Shown: positions 34,773 through 44,081, counted from the stretch's first letter. The stretch is 64,000 nt of DNA from CAZIOH01 sp964540815 (GCA_964540815.1 CAZIOH010000018.1:1-64000); one strand, 5' to 3'. The notes: generated by a model not told the origin, from the sequence alone. Translations and numbers: made by a program.

Positions 34773-36074
34773 CTACTTGGCAGGCGCCTGGTAGCCCCTC
34801 CAGAGCCAGATGAGGCCCTCGGGGGTGATCTGGTTGCGCGGGTTATCGTCGCAGTGGCCGGCGCCCTTGGCGAACATGAAGCGCGTGTGATTCCCCTTGG
34901 CGATCAGCGCGGCGGCCAGGGACCGGTTCGAGGTGACCCAGTTGCCCGAGGCGGTGGCGTTGGTCGAGCCGTTGTCGTTCTCACCGACCTCGAGGAACAC
35001 GCGCAGGTCGGGTCGGAAGGGCGCGGTCATGACCATCTGGGTGTATTCGTAGGCACCGAGCGGGTGGTCGGTGGTCTTCTGGATGGCCACGTAAGAGCCC
35101 GAGAACGAGAACACCCGATTGAAGTCGCCAAACCACGCCAGCCCCATCACGGCGGGGCCGCCGGAGCTGCAGCCGTAGCCCCCGCGCCCGTTGGGGTCGG
35201 TGGTGAACTTGAAGTTGGGATAGGCCTTCTTCAGATCGGCGTTGGCCAGGATGGCTGGCATGATCTCCGTGGTGATGTACCGCCAGTACCGATCGGAGAC
35301 GGTGTCGTATTCGAGGCTGCGCTCGCTCATGGGGTGGACGTCTGGCCCGGCCGTGAGGCCGATGATCGCCAGCGGCGGGACGTGGTGGTCGGGGTTGGGA
35401 TCGTCGGCCAGGTTCTGCACCGTGGTCTTCAGGCCCCCGAAGAAGCCGTCCGACGACACCATGAACGGAGACTCCGTGCCGTCCACGTACTGAGCGGGGA
35501 CGAAGATCGTGACCGTCCGCGTGAAGGTGAGCGGAGGGGTGAAGTCCGATCCGTCGAAGATCTTGCTCTGGGTCGACGCGTAGCTGAACTGGGTCTGGAA
35601 CCCCGCCGGTGCACCCGCCTTGAGCGTCAAATCGGGAGAGCGCGTGTACGTCGGGCCGATGTCGAACATGCCGTCGCCGGCGGTGCCGGGGTCGGTCGAC
35701 GAGCCCGTGCTCCCGCCCGTCGGCGAGGTCCCCCCCGAGGCCATTCCCCGGCCGCCCACCGGCGGAGCCGTGGTGCCACCTGCCGCCTGGCCACCCGACC
35801 CCGGCCCCCCTGACGATGCGGGCGTCCCTCCCGATCCCGTCCCCACGGCGCCCCCTGACTGCGCCGCGGTCGAGCCGCCGGTGGCGGCCGGCGCCCCGGT
35901 CGTGCCACCGCTCGCTGGCAGACCGCCGCCCGGAGATGCGCCGCCGCTGCCGGGCCGAGCGCCGCCACCGGTGCCGCTGCCGGCGGGATCAGAAGAAGGA
36001 GAAGATGAACATGCGACCATCGCGCACGCGCACACGCCCAGCAACAAGGCCCGGACAAGGGGGAGGCGAACCAT
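34773..36074 (-). CDS. CE1-like esterase lipoprotein
   Basis: The product is 433 aa from the ATG at 36074, nine bases after AAGGAG; an ATG at 36080 is an alternative. The lipobox is 'MVACS'. A Gly-rich spacer of about 100 residues follows. The catalytic domain resembles feruloyl/acetyl esterases of the Esterase D/CE1 type: 'GGYGCSSGGPAVMGLAWFGDFNRVFSFSGSY' with the nucleophile Ser and 'AKGAGHCDDNP' with a likely catalytic His. It probably removes side groups from hemicellulose. The gene is 90 bases after the CE12-like gene, in the same direction. Confidence 0.75.
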   Translation of the reverse strand: MVRLPLVRALLLGVCACAMVACSSSPSSDPAGSGTGGGARPGSGGASPGGGLPASGGTTGAPAATGGSTAAQSGGAVGTGSGGTPASSGGPGSGGQAAGGTTAPPVGGRGMASGGTSPTGGSTGSSTDPGTAGDGMFDIGPTYTRSPDLTLKAGAPAGFQTQFSYASTQSKIFDGSDFTPPLTFTRTVTIFVPAQYVDGTESPFMVSSDGFFGGLKTTVQNLADDPNPDHHVPPLAIIGLTAGPDVHPMSERSLEYDTVSDRYWRYITTEIMPAILANADLKKAYPNFKFTTDPNGRGGYGCSSGGPAVMGLAWFGDFNRVFSFSGSYVAIQKTTDHPLGAYEYTQMVMTAPFRPDLRVFLEVGENDNGSTNATASGNWVTSNRSLAAALIAKGNHTRFMFAKGAGHCDDNPRNQITPEGLIWLWRGYQAPAK

Positions 36075-36212
36075 GGTCATTGTCTCCTTGCAAATCGTGC
36101 GGCGCAGGAAGATCGTGCGACGGGTGGAAAGGGCGCCGCTGTGACCCGAGTTCCAGGCTCCTTTACTACACTCCAATGCGGCGGTCGGCATTCGTGAAAT
36201 AGATTCGCGGCC

Positions 36213-37736
36213 TTACGGACTTTGCGCAGATATGGCCCCCTCCCGGTCGATCGTCGGCGGTCCGAACCAGGCGGTCAGCGCGTCGAGGAGGCCGTGGTCG
36301 GTGCCGTCGCCGACCCACGCGACGTGTCCGTCGGGCCGGATCAACACGGCAGCGGGAGCAGCGACGGTGCCGAGCGCCGGGAGCTCCCACGGACCTGCGT
36401 ATCGAGCATCCACCCGTCGAACCCGAGCCGCCCACGGTGCCACGTCGAGGGCGCCAGGCTCCCCGAGACTGAGCAGGACCGGTCGGGCCTCGTGCAGCAG
36501 GGTGAACACCCGCCGTGGGCCGTCGGCGGTGACCACGTCGAGATCCGGCATGCGGCGCCCGAGCTGCGGGTGGCCCGTGCCGAGATCGTAGCGAATGTCG
36601 AGACCGGACATCATCCCGGCGTGACGCTTGCGGGGCCCGTCCATCTTCAACAGCTCCGACATCGTCTCGCGCAAGGCCTCCATGCGGTCGTCGCCGCGGT
36701 TGAGCGCCGTTTGCGCCATGGTGCTCCTGAGGACTCGCGCGGCGATCGGGTGCCGCTCGGCGTGGTAGGTGTCGAGCAGGCTCTCCGGCGAGGTGCCCTT
36801 GACCACCTGGGCCAGCTTCCATCCCAGGTTCACGGCGTCCTGGACCCCGAGGTTGAGGCCCTGTCCGCCCGCCGGGGAATGCACGTGTGCCGCGTCGCCG
36901 GCCAGGAGCACCCGTCGGGCGCGGTAGGAAGCCGCCTGTCGGGTCGCATCGGTGAACCTCGAGAGCCACGTGACGTTGTGGACACCGAAGTCGGTCCCGT
37001 AGACGGATACGAGCGCCGCGCGCAGGTCGCCCAGAGTCGGCGGGTTCGGCGGCTCCGGCTCCTCCAGCTGGTCGCCCTTCCGGACGCGCGCCTCGCTCGT
37101 CACCACCCGCACCCGCTTCCCGCCCTCGATCTTGCCGAGGCCATGAACACCCCTTTCATCCCGGCGGATGCCCCACTCTGGCTCACCGGTCATCTCGACC
37201 TCGGCGATCAGGGCGCTGGTGGACGGATCCCACCCCGGGAATTCGATCCCGGCTCTCTTGCGGATCACGCTGCGACCGCCGTCGCACCCGACGAGGTACT
37301 TCGCCCGCAACGAGCCTCCGCCCGCCAGCTCGACCTCGACGCCGGTATCATCCTGTGCGAAGCCCGTGACCTCGCGTCCGCGATGGACCGGCACTGCCAG
37401 CTCGTCAACCCAGGTGGCGAGGATGCGCTCGATGCGCTCCTGGCGCAGCGCGAGCCCGTAGTTGTGGCGAGTGGGAAAGTCGCTGATGTCGAGCGGGATC
37501 ATCGCGAAGCCGCCGACCTGCATCGCCTGCCCTTGCGCGAGGAAGCGCTCCGCGATCCCGCGCTGATCGAGCACCTCGATGGTGCGTGAATGCAGACCGC
37601 CTGCACGCGAGCCAGCGAGGTCCTGGCTGGCGCGCCGCTCGACGATGGCGACGTCGACCCGCGCCAGCGCCAGCTCGCCCGCCAGCATCAGGCCCGTCGG
37701 TCCTCCTCCGGCGATCACCACCGCATGCTTCGTCAT
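36213..37736 (-). CDS. FAD-dependent aromatic-ring monooxygenase
   Basis: The product is 507 aa from the ATG at 37736. The N-terminal Rossmann motif is 'VVIAGGGPTGLMLAGELALARVDVAIVE'. The PHBH-family 'LVGCDGGRSVIRK' and 'VLLAGDAAHVHSPAGGQGLNLGVQDAVNLGWKL' follow. A thioredoxin-like C-terminal domain of about 130 residues is present, as in polyketide or rifampicin hydroxylases. The substrate cannot be predicted. It is unlike its polysaccharide-enzyme neighbours and has a palindrome-rich upstream region. Confidence 0.85.
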   Translation of the reverse strand: MTKHAVVIAGGGPTGLMLAGELALARVDVAIVERRASQDLAGSRAGGLHSRTIEVLDQRGIAERFLAQGQAMQVGGFAMIPLDISDFPTRHNYGLALRQERIERILATWVDELAVPVHRGREVTGFAQDDTGVEVELAGGGSLRAKYLVGCDGGRSVIRKRAGIEFPGWDPSTSALIAEVEMTGEPEWGIRRDERGVHGLGKIEGGKRVRVVTSEARVRKGDQLEEPEPPNPPTLGDLRAALVSVYGTDFGVHNVTWLSRFTDATRQAASYRARRVLLAGDAAHVHSPAGGQGLNLGVQDAVNLGWKLAQVVKGTSPESLLDTYHAERHPIAARVLRSTMAQTALNRGDDRMEALRETMSELLKMDGPRKRHAGMMSGLDIRYDLGTGHPQLGRRMPDLDVVTADGPRRVFTLLHEARPVLLSLGEPGALDVAPWAARVRRVDARYAGPWELPALGTVAAPAAVLIRPDGHVAWVGDGTDHGLLDALTAWFGPPTIDREGAISAQSP

Positions 37737-38125
37737 GACCGATGACTGTTCGGCATGCCCGGGGGCTTGCCGCAAGCCCCGGTGTCTGGCATAGGCTCGA
37801 AGTGGAATGGGACGCGCCGCGCTCCCGCGGGCGCGTGGGCGGCCGGGGGCGCCGCCCGACGCACCGGCGGCCGAACCCAAGACCGGTTCGCATTCCGGCG
37901 GCGCGGCCTGGTCCGATCGCCCGGGGGCCGCGCGATGACCGAGGCCGAGCGCCGCGGCTATGACTAAGCCTCTCGTCCGACCCGTGACCAGCGAAGTTCT
38001 ACCACCCGGCTCTGATCAGCCCACCCCTGGGATCACAGTAACTCCTTTGATTACAGCTACTTAAAGGTGGCATGTGCGATGCAAAAGGAAGCAGCATTCC
38101 AACCGCATCGACACCAGGAGAACCC
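37737..38125. promoter_or_regulatory. divergent intergenic region with palindromes
   Basis: These 389 bases lie between the divergently transcribed monooxygenase and the GLTSAN repeat gene. GGCATGCC at 37752-37759 is followed by an eight-bp stem (GGGGCTTG at 37762-37769, CAAGCCCC at 37773-37780, loop CCG). Both stand 16-45 bases upstream of the monooxygenase start and could be an operator. An AT-richer stretch at 38030-38070 may be the promoter of the repeat gene. I see no gene in it. Confidence 0.45.
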
Positions 38126-38521
38126 ATGATCGCCAAGCTCATTCGCCCGCTCGCCCTCGCCGCTTCGATGGTCGTGTCCTCACAGGTCGCGCACGCCGGT
38201 CTCACCTCCGCCAACGGCTTGACCTCCGCCAACGGCTTGACCTCCGCCAACGGCTTGACCTCCGCCAACGGCTTGANNNNNNNNNNNNNNNNNNNNNNNN
38301 NNNNNNNNNNNNNNNNNNNNNNNNNNNNNNNNNNNNNNNNNNNNNNNNNNNNNNNNNNNNNNNNNNNNNNNNNNNNCTTGACCTCCGCCAACGGCTTGAC
38401 CTCCGCCAACGGCTTGACCTCCGCCAACGGCCTCGCGGGTTCGAAGGAAGGCTCGAGCGCCTGGAAGCTCGCCGGTATCGATCCCTCGCAGTCCCTGTCC
38501 GGCTCTTTGCGTTCGAAGTAG
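38126..38521 (+). CDS. secreted Gly-Leu-Thr-Ser-Ala-Asn repeat protein, interrupted by an assembly gap
   Basis: The ATG at 38126 follows a clear AGGAG. A signal peptide (LIRPLALAASMVVSSQVAHA) is followed directly by perfect hexapeptide repeats LTSANG: four before and three after a run of 100 N. The ending 'GSKEGSSAWKLAGIDPSQSLSGSLRSK' is not repetitive. Every visible repeat is an identical 18-base unit except the first, which has CTC in place of TTG. The true copy number is unknown. The repeat has no Cys and is likely a fibre- or beta-solenoid-type extracellular protein; I do not know the family. Confidence 0.7.
   Translation: MIAKLIRPLALAASMVVSSQVAHAGLTSANGLTSANGLTSANGLTSANGLXXXXXXXXXXXXXXXXXXXXXXXXXXXXXXXXXXLTSANGLTSANGLTSANGLAGSKEGSSAWKLAGIDPSQSLSGSLRSK
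38205..38431 (+). repeat. 18-bp tandem repeat with unresolved 100-N gap
   Basis: The unit is ttgacctccgccaacggc. The gap at 38277-38376 is exactly 100 N, the usual placeholder for unknown length. Unit starts before and after it (38273 and 38378) are 105 bases apart. This is divisible by 3 but not by 18, so 100 N cannot be the true length of an uninterrupted array. Confidence 0.9.
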
Positions 38522-38544
38522 TCGGTCGCTTGGTCGACGGGCCC

Positions 38545-38557
38545 GCGGCTGCGCCGC
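38545..38557. terminator. short GC hairpin between convergent genes
   Basis: GCGGC, loop TGC, GCCGC lies between the repeat gene and the convergent GH5 gene. It has no T-run, so it is only a weak terminator candidate. Confidence 0.25.
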
Positions 38558-38573
38558 CTCAGCTGCTCGGAGC

Positions 38574-40376
38574 TCAGCGCTTGACTGCAGCGACGTGGGC
38601 GGTGATCACCGCCTGGGTGGTGGCATCCTGGTCGTACACCGAGAACCAGCCTGGCGTCTCGTGGGGTGGATCGCCGGTCCACTTGCTCGGCGGGCGGGCC
38701 TCCCCACCCCAGGCCCAGAAGTTGTCTCCGGCCAGGGCGCCGCCGCTCGCCGCGATGGACGCCTCGACCACCGCGTACAGGCTCCGGTAGTACTTGTCGC
38801 GGTTCGTGACCGTCGCCGCCGGATCGTATTTCCCGCCGGCCGTCCAGCCATCCCGGGCCAGACCGAACTCCTCCATGACGAGGGGCTTGCCGAGTTGCTT
38901 GGCCGCGGTGTCGTGGTCGCGCAGGTAGCCGGTCGCGAAGTCGGTGGCCTTCTGGAGCGCGGCCGCGCTGGAGTCGTTGGCGTCGTACATGCCCCACGGC
39001 TCCACCCAGATGTGGCAGGTCGTGTAGTCGATGAACTGGCTCTGGTGCGTGGTCACGAAGTTGCCGCCCCAGGTCCCCTCGCTGCCGACGCTGACCATGT
39101 GGTTGGGATCGAGCGACTTGATGAACTGCGCGGTGTCTCCGATCCAGTTCGCCGGATAGTCCCGGGGCTCGTTCGCGAGCTGCCACGAGAAGATGGTCGG
39201 ATCGTCGCGGTACTTGCGACCATTGACCGTGTTGGTCCGGTTGATGACGGTCTGGATGTGCGCGCGGTACATGGTCTGGCAGGTGGTGCAGGCGTAGAAC
39301 CGATCGACGTAGGCGATGTACGTGTTGTAGTCGCCGCCTGGCGCCAGTCGGTAGGGGATCTTGGTCCCCTGCCCCCAGCTCACGTACTGGGCCATGCCGC
39401 CGGTCCACTCCCAGTAGTTGTTGAGGACCATCACTGCGCGGATGCCGCGCTGGTTGAGCTCGTCCATGAAGACGTCGAGACCGGCGAAGACCTGCTCGTT
39501 GTAGACGCCGGGCATGGGCATCAGCGAGGGCACGATGCGATAGGGCTCCGTGTCGGGCCCCTCGGCCGACGCGACGACGCGGACGTTGGTGACACCGAGC
39601 GCCTGCAGCCGGTCGAGCTCGCGGCGCAGTCGCGCCACGTCGCCCCCAGGTCCCGCGGAGCCGAGGTTCATGCCCTGCCAGAAGTTCGCGCCCACGAAGA
39701 CGTACCGCTTGTTCCCGTCCATGAACTGCAGTCCCTGGCGCGTGATGAAGGTGGTCAGGCCGGCGGCCTGTCCACCGGCGCCACCCGCGCTGCTGCCACC
39801 GGTGCCGCCGCGCCCGCCTCCTGGATTCGCGCCGGCGCCTCCACCCGAGCCGCCCGCGTGCGCGCCACCGGCTCCGCCGGATCCCGCACCAGCTCCGGCA
39901 CCTGATCCCGCACCGGCGCCACCGCTGCCGCCGGTCGTTCCCCCGTTTCCCGTGGCCGCCTGCCCACCCGTGGCTCCAGAATCGCCCGCGGAGGGGGCGA
40001 TCCCGGCGTCGCCGGTCTGACCGACCCCGCCACTGCCGCCCGAATTCACCGTGGCGGCGTCGGTGCTCCCGTTGCTGGGGGCGGCTCCGCCGGTGCTCCC
40101 GCCGTCGATCTGCCCGCCCGGGGTCGACGGACGCCCGCCGCTCCCCGATGCGGCGACGCCGCCCGTCCCGCCACCGTTCGCCGGTGTCCCCGCGTTGCTA
40201 CAGGCGACCAAGCACAGCATCGACAGCATCGACAGCTTCGACGATGCCTGGCCAAGGGTTGGCAGCGCCCAGACCCGGCCGTCCGGGGGACACACCGACA
40301 CCTGATGACGTTCAAGTGCCGCGTCAACCTTGGGAGCCCAGAGGCCCCCATCCTTCCGGGACCGGAGTCTCGACAT
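38574..40376 (-). CDS. GH5 beta-mannanase-like lipoprotein
   Basis: The product is about 600 aa from the ATG at 40376. The start is uncertain because the signal segment 'LSMLSMLCLVACS' lies about 55 residues in, and a GTG nearer to it may be the real start. A Gly/Ser/Ala spacer of about 130 residues precedes the catalytic domain. 'FVGANFWQGMNLG' opens the fold, 'WQLANEPRDYP' carries the acid/base Glu and 'VMEEFGLARDG' the nucleophile Glu. The layout is closest to GH5 mannan endo-1,4-beta-mannosidases. It complements the GH26 enzyme. Confidence 0.85.
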   Translation of the reverse strand: MSRLRSRKDGGLWAPKVDAALERHQVSVCPPDGRVWALPTLGQASSKLSMLSMLCLVACSNAGTPANGGGTGGVAASGSGGRPSTPGGQIDGGSTGGAAPSNGSTDAATVNSGGSGGVGQTGDAGIAPSAGDSGATGGQAATGNGGTTGGSGGAGAGSGAGAGAGSGGAGGAHAGGSGGGAGANPGGGRGGTGGSSAGGAGGQAAGLTTFITRQGLQFMDGNKRYVFVGANFWQGMNLGSAGPGGDVARLRRELDRLQALGVTNVRVVASAEGPDTEPYRIVPSLMPMPGVYNEQVFAGLDVFMDELNQRGIRAVMVLNNYWEWTGGMAQYVSWGQGTKIPYRLAPGGDYNTYIAYVDRFYACTTCQTMYRAHIQTVINRTNTVNGRKYRDDPTIFSWQLANEPRDYPANWIGDTAQFIKSLDPNHMVSVGSEGTWGGNFVTTHQSQFIDYTTCHIWVEPWGMYDANDSSAAALQKATDFATGYLRDHDTAAKQLGKPLVMEEFGLARDGWTAGGKYDPAATVTNRDKYYRSLYAVVEASIAASGGALAGDNFWAWGGEARPPSKWTGDPPHETPGWFSVYDQDATTQAVITAHVAAVKR

Positions 40377-40572
40377 CGGGCCAGAGTAGTTTATGGGGGG
40401 CCGGTAACTCAAGCCCTGGTTCATGGCCCGGAACGACGCATGCCGACCAAAGGCCAGCAGGTCAGCCCGCCGTCGCACCAGCTCCCGAGCCCGGATCGAG
40501 CCAGGATCAAAACAGGATCAAACGGCATCGCCGTTGTACTTCGCCCCGCCGGAGCGGTTACATTGCCCTTCG

Positions 40573-42465
40573 ATGCGCCGAGCCCGCCCCCGAGCCCGAC
40601 CCGAATCGCGCGGTTGCCCCGGCCCGCGGGCCATTCTTCACGCGCCGGCCCACGCGCTAGCCCTCTCGCTCGCCCTCCCGATCCTGGCGACCGGGCTGAC
40701 CGGAGCGGCGCGCGCGGCCGAGTACCACGTCTCGTCGGCCGGCAACGACGCGGGAACCGGCAGCGCCACCTCGCACTTCAGGACCATCCACAAGGCGGCC
40801 GTCACCGCGATCGCTGGCGACACGGTGTACATCCACGGTGGCACCTACACCGAGAGCGTCAACTTGACGATCTCCGGCACCCCCAGCGCCTGGATCACCT
40901 TCAGCGCGTTCCCCGGCGACCTCCCGATCCTCGACGGGGGCGGCGGGGGCGGCACCGGATTCGGAGGGACCACCGCCCAGTACATCCGGGTCGTCGGCCT
41001 GGTGTCGCGCAACTGGGGCTCGACCGGCTTCGGAAATGGCTGGGTCAACGACACCGGCACCTCCAACGGCAACTGGCAATTCGTCAACTGCATCGCCGAG
41101 GGGAACGCCATCAACGGCATCACCTTCTACAACGCGACCGGGCTGGTCATCGACCAGTCGATCATCGCCCACAACGGCAACGGCTCCACCTCCTGGTCGA
41201 GCGGCATCAACCTGTTCCACGTCCCGGGCGATCACACCACCAACCTCATCACGCGCAACGTCTCCTTCGAGAACATCGACATCTCCGCCCACCACTCGGA
41301 CGGCAGCGGGTTCATCCTGGATCAGAGCAGCAGCGGTGCCCTCTTCCAGAACAACATCGGCTTCCGCAACGGCGGTTCGTGCATTCGCATCAACTGCCCC
41401 GGGGCGCACCTCATCAACAACACCTGCTGGCACAACGGACTCGATCCCAAGGACGCCATCGGTCTGCCCTCGAAGCCCGGCGAGCTCTACTTCACGAGCG
41501 GGCTGCAGGGCGCGGTGGTCCTCGACAACTTGCTCGCGGCGAGCGGGTACGGAAACGATCAGCCGGCGTCGAATCAGACGTTGCCCGCGACCAACCTGGC
41601 GGTGAGCGCCGGCGGACCGACCCCCTTCTTCGCGAACCCGGGCGGGATCGATTTTCGTCTGAGCGCCGCCGCGGGCGGGGCCATCGATCAAGGCAATGCC
41701 CGAGGCGATGCCAGCGACTTCCCGCAGACCGACATCGGGTTCGACCCGAGGTGCATCAAGGCGCAGGCCGGCGCGGTGTCCTGGTGGCAGTACGCGCCCG
41801 ACTACGCGTACATCGCCAGCGTGGGCGGCGTGGCCGGATGCTTTCGCCCGACCAAGCGACCGCAGGGCCCGGCGCCCGACATCGGTGCGTACGAGGCGGG
41901 CGGGACCGCGGCGCCGGCTGGGTCGGGTGGAGGGACCGCTGGCAAAAGCGGTGGCGGTAGCGGCGGCGGCGGCGGCGTGCCCGCTGCCAGCGGCGCGGGA
42001 GGTCGGGTGGGCAGCGCCGCAACCGGAGGTGGTCCCGGCAGCGGTGGCGCCTCCTCGGGACCGCCGGGAAGCGACGGCACCGGCGGCACCGGTGGAGTTG
42101 CCGCGGAGAGCGGCGGTTCCTCGGCGATGGGTGCACGCGGAGGGAGCACGCCGGGCACCGCCACGGGCGCGAGCGGAGGCGCGACGCCGGGCGGAGCTCC
42201 CGGCACCGCCACGGCAGGCGGGGTCGGTGCCGGCGGCGGCACCGGGAGCCACGCCGCCTCCGAGAGCCCGACGGGCGCCGCGGGCTCGGGCTGCGCCTGC
42301 GCGAGCACCGGTGGCCGGCCCACCACCGCCGACGCAAGTTTCCAGGGTCCACTCGCCCTTCTCGCAGCATGCGGGTGGGCGTGGGCGCGCCGCCGCAGGA
42401 CCGGGCAGCCGCCGTCTTCGTTTCGCAGCCCGAACATCGCCTCGCGAAGGGAGCTCCGTTCATGA
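40573..42465 (+). CDS. right-handed beta-helix (polysaccharide-lyase-like) protein with MYXO-CTERM tail
   Basis: The product is 630 aa from the ATG at 40573, with a signal peptide ending near ARAAEYHV. 'EYHVSSAGNDAGTGSATSHFRTIHKAA' and 'GDTVYIHGGTYTESV' are the start of parallel beta-helix lyases such as PL1/PL9 types. A long Asn-rich beta-helix runs to about 440. A Gly-rich spacer leads to a C-terminal 'GCACASTGG' followed by a hydrophobic helix 'GPLALLAACGWAWA' and RRRR, the MYXO-CTERM sorting pattern. It is likely processed and anchored at the outer surface. Pectate or another uronan is the probable substrate. Confidence 0.75.
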   Translation: MRRARPRARPESRGCPGPRAILHAPAHALALSLALPILATGLTGAARAAEYHVSSAGNDAGTGSATSHFRTIHKAAVTAIAGDTVYIHGGTYTESVNLTISGTPSAWITFSAFPGDLPILDGGGGGGTGFGGTTAQYIRVVGLVSRNWGSTGFGNGWVNDTGTSNGNWQFVNCIAEGNAINGITFYNATGLVIDQSIIAHNGNGSTSWSSGINLFHVPGDHTTNLITRNVSFENIDISAHHSDGSGFILDQSSSGALFQNNIGFRNGGSCIRINCPGAHLINNTCWHNGLDPKDAIGLPSKPGELYFTSGLQGAVVLDNLLAASGYGNDQPASNQTLPATNLAVSAGGPTPFFANPGGIDFRLSAAAGGAIDQGNARGDASDFPQTDIGFDPRCIKAQAGAVSWWQYAPDYAYIASVGGVAGCFRPTKRPQGPAPDIGAYEAGGTAAPAGSGGGTAGKSGGGSGGGGGVPAASGAGGRVGSAATGGGPGSGGASSGPPGSDGTGGTGGVAAESGGSSAMGARGGSTPGTATGASGGATPGGAPGTATAGGVGAGGGTGSHAASESPTGAAGSGCACASTGGRPTTADASFQGPLALLAACGWAWARRRRTGQPPSSFRSPNIASRRELRS

Positions 42466-43997
42466 CGATCGCACCGCGTCCGAGATTGATTGCCGCCCGG
42501 CCCGGCAGGCCGTCGCCCGCCTTCGTGTCGGGCGTCGTCTCTGGCTTCGTGCCTGGCTTCGTGCCCGCCTCCGTGCCCGGCTTCGTGCCCGGCTTCGCGC
42601 GCCTCTTGCCTCTCTCGGTGGGCGTGTTGCTGGTGATCGCCGGGTGCAGCTCCTCCACACCGGCCCGTGTCGTCACCGGGAGCGGGGGAGGCAGCGGCAC
42701 CGGCGGCAGCTCCGCCTCGGGGAATGGAACGGGCGGAGGCACGGCCTCCGGCTCGGGGGGCGGCCCGTCGAGCGGAGGCTCCTCCCCTGGCTCTCCCGGC
42801 TCGGGTGGTCAGGCCGCCTCCGGCGCGCCCGGGAGCGGCGGTGGCCCCGGCCCCGCCACGGATGGTGGCGGCACCGTCCCCACGGATGGCGGCGCCGGGC
42901 CAGGCTCGCTCGCCTACACCTTCGATTCGTCGCTCCAGGGCTGGGGGTTCAATCCCTACGTTCCGCCGCCGCCCGGGCGCAACCTGGCGGCCGCCGAAGC
43001 CGGTGCCTTGCCGACCCTCGCCTTCGACGCCACCACCGGCAACCCGACGCCGGGCGCGATGAAGCTGTCCGCCACCTTCACGGACTATCGCCAGTCCGTC
43101 GACGTGGTCCTGAACCCACAGCCCGTGTTGAACCTGGCCGGGAGGACCATCCATGCCAAGGTCCGGCTGAGCTCGGGGACCCTCCCCTCGGGGGTGGGCG
43201 CCACGCTCCACGTGGGAACCGGGGCGACGTTCGCCTACGGCGCTGGCGCGTACACCACGCTCGTCCCCGGCAGCTGGACCGATCTCACGGTCGATCTCAC
43301 CAAGGTCACGACCGCGATGTTCGATCCCACCGCGGTCGCGCAGATCGGCATCCAGATCTACTCGGGCGATCCGCAGCCAGACGCGGGGACCTTTCCGGGG
43401 CCCGTCGACTTCGTGATCCACATCGACTCCGTCACCGACACCCCCGCGGGGACGGTCGTGGCGGCGCCGGTGGCGTACGACTTCGACATCGCCACCGAGG
43501 GCTTCGACCTCAACCGATACGTGTCGACGACGCAGAGCAACCTCGCGGCTCCCGGCTCGGGCACGACGCCCACCGTGACGTTCGATTCCACCGACGGGAA
43601 CCCGTCCCCGGGCTCCCTGAAGGTGTCGGCCACCTTCAGCGGCTTCAAGCAGTTCATCGACGTGACCGCCAACCCGAGCCCGTCCCTGAATCTCGCCGGC
43701 AAGGTCCTGCACGCCAAGGTCCGCCTCACCTCGGGGACCTTCGAGGCGGGCGCCGGAGCCACGCTGCACGCGTCCACCGGGACCGGGTTCGTCTACGGTG
43801 CGGGGCCCTACACGCCGCTCTCGTTCGGCGTCTGGACCGATCTCGTCCTCGATCTCTCGACCGTCACGACCCCGGGCTTCGACGCCACCCAGGTGGTCCA
43901 GCTCGGCGTCCAGTTCTACTCAGGGGATCCGCCGGAGGCCGGGGCGTTCGCGGGCCCGAACAGCGTGGTCTTCCACATCGACTCGATCACCGAGTGA
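42462..43997 (+). CDS. lipoprotein with two tandem carbohydrate-binding-like domains
   Basis: The product is 511 aa; its ATG overlaps the beta-helix gene stop (ATGA). An unusual N-terminal run of 'GFVP' units precedes the signal segment and lipobox 'VIAGCSSS'. After a Gly/Ser spacer come two homologous domains of about 170 residues, starting with 'YTFDSSLQGWGFNPY' and 'YDFDIATEGFDLNRY' and ending with 'IHIDSVTD' and 'FHIDSITE'. This is the galactose-binding beta-sandwich pattern of CBM4/CBM27-type modules. No catalytic domain is present. It may bind polysaccharide for the coupled lyase-like protein. Confidence 0.75.
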   Translation: MTIAPRPRLIAARPGRPSPAFVSGVVSGFVPGFVPASVPGFVPGFARLLPLSVGVLLVIAGCSSSTPARVVTGSGGGSGTGGSSASGNGTGGGTASGSGGGPSSGGSSPGSPGSGGQAASGAPGSGGGPGPATDGGGTVPTDGGAGPGSLAYTFDSSLQGWGFNPYVPPPPGRNLAAAEAGALPTLAFDATTGNPTPGAMKLSATFTDYRQSVDVVLNPQPVLNLAGRTIHAKVRLSSGTLPSGVGATLHVGTGATFAYGAGAYTTLVPGSWTDLTVDLTKVTTAMFDPTAVAQIGIQIYSGDPQPDAGTFPGPVDFVIHIDSVTDTPAGTVVAAPVAYDFDIATEGFDLNRYVSTTQSNLAAPGSGTTPTVTFDSTDGNPSPGSLKVSATFSGFKQFIDVTANPSPSLNLAGKVLHAKVRLTSGTFEAGAGATLHASTGTGFVYGAGPYTPLSFGVWTDLVLDLSTVTTPGFDATQVVQLGVQFYSGDPPEAGAFAGPNSVVFHIDSITE

Positions 43998-44081
43998 GGA
44001 CGGCCCCACCCGCGGCGCCACCCGGCGGGCGGGGCGGGCACCAGATCCGTCGGCGGGTCCGTCGGCAGGTGGGACTGGCGG

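Noticed and set aside
37741..37967. Short plus-strand frames upstream of the repeat gene
   Set aside because: They are Arg/Gly/Pro-rich, lack ribosome sites and overlap palindromic regulatory-looking DNA.
38205..38431. CRISPR array
   Set aside because: The 18-base units are contiguous with no spacers and encode a perfect hexapeptide after a signal peptide.
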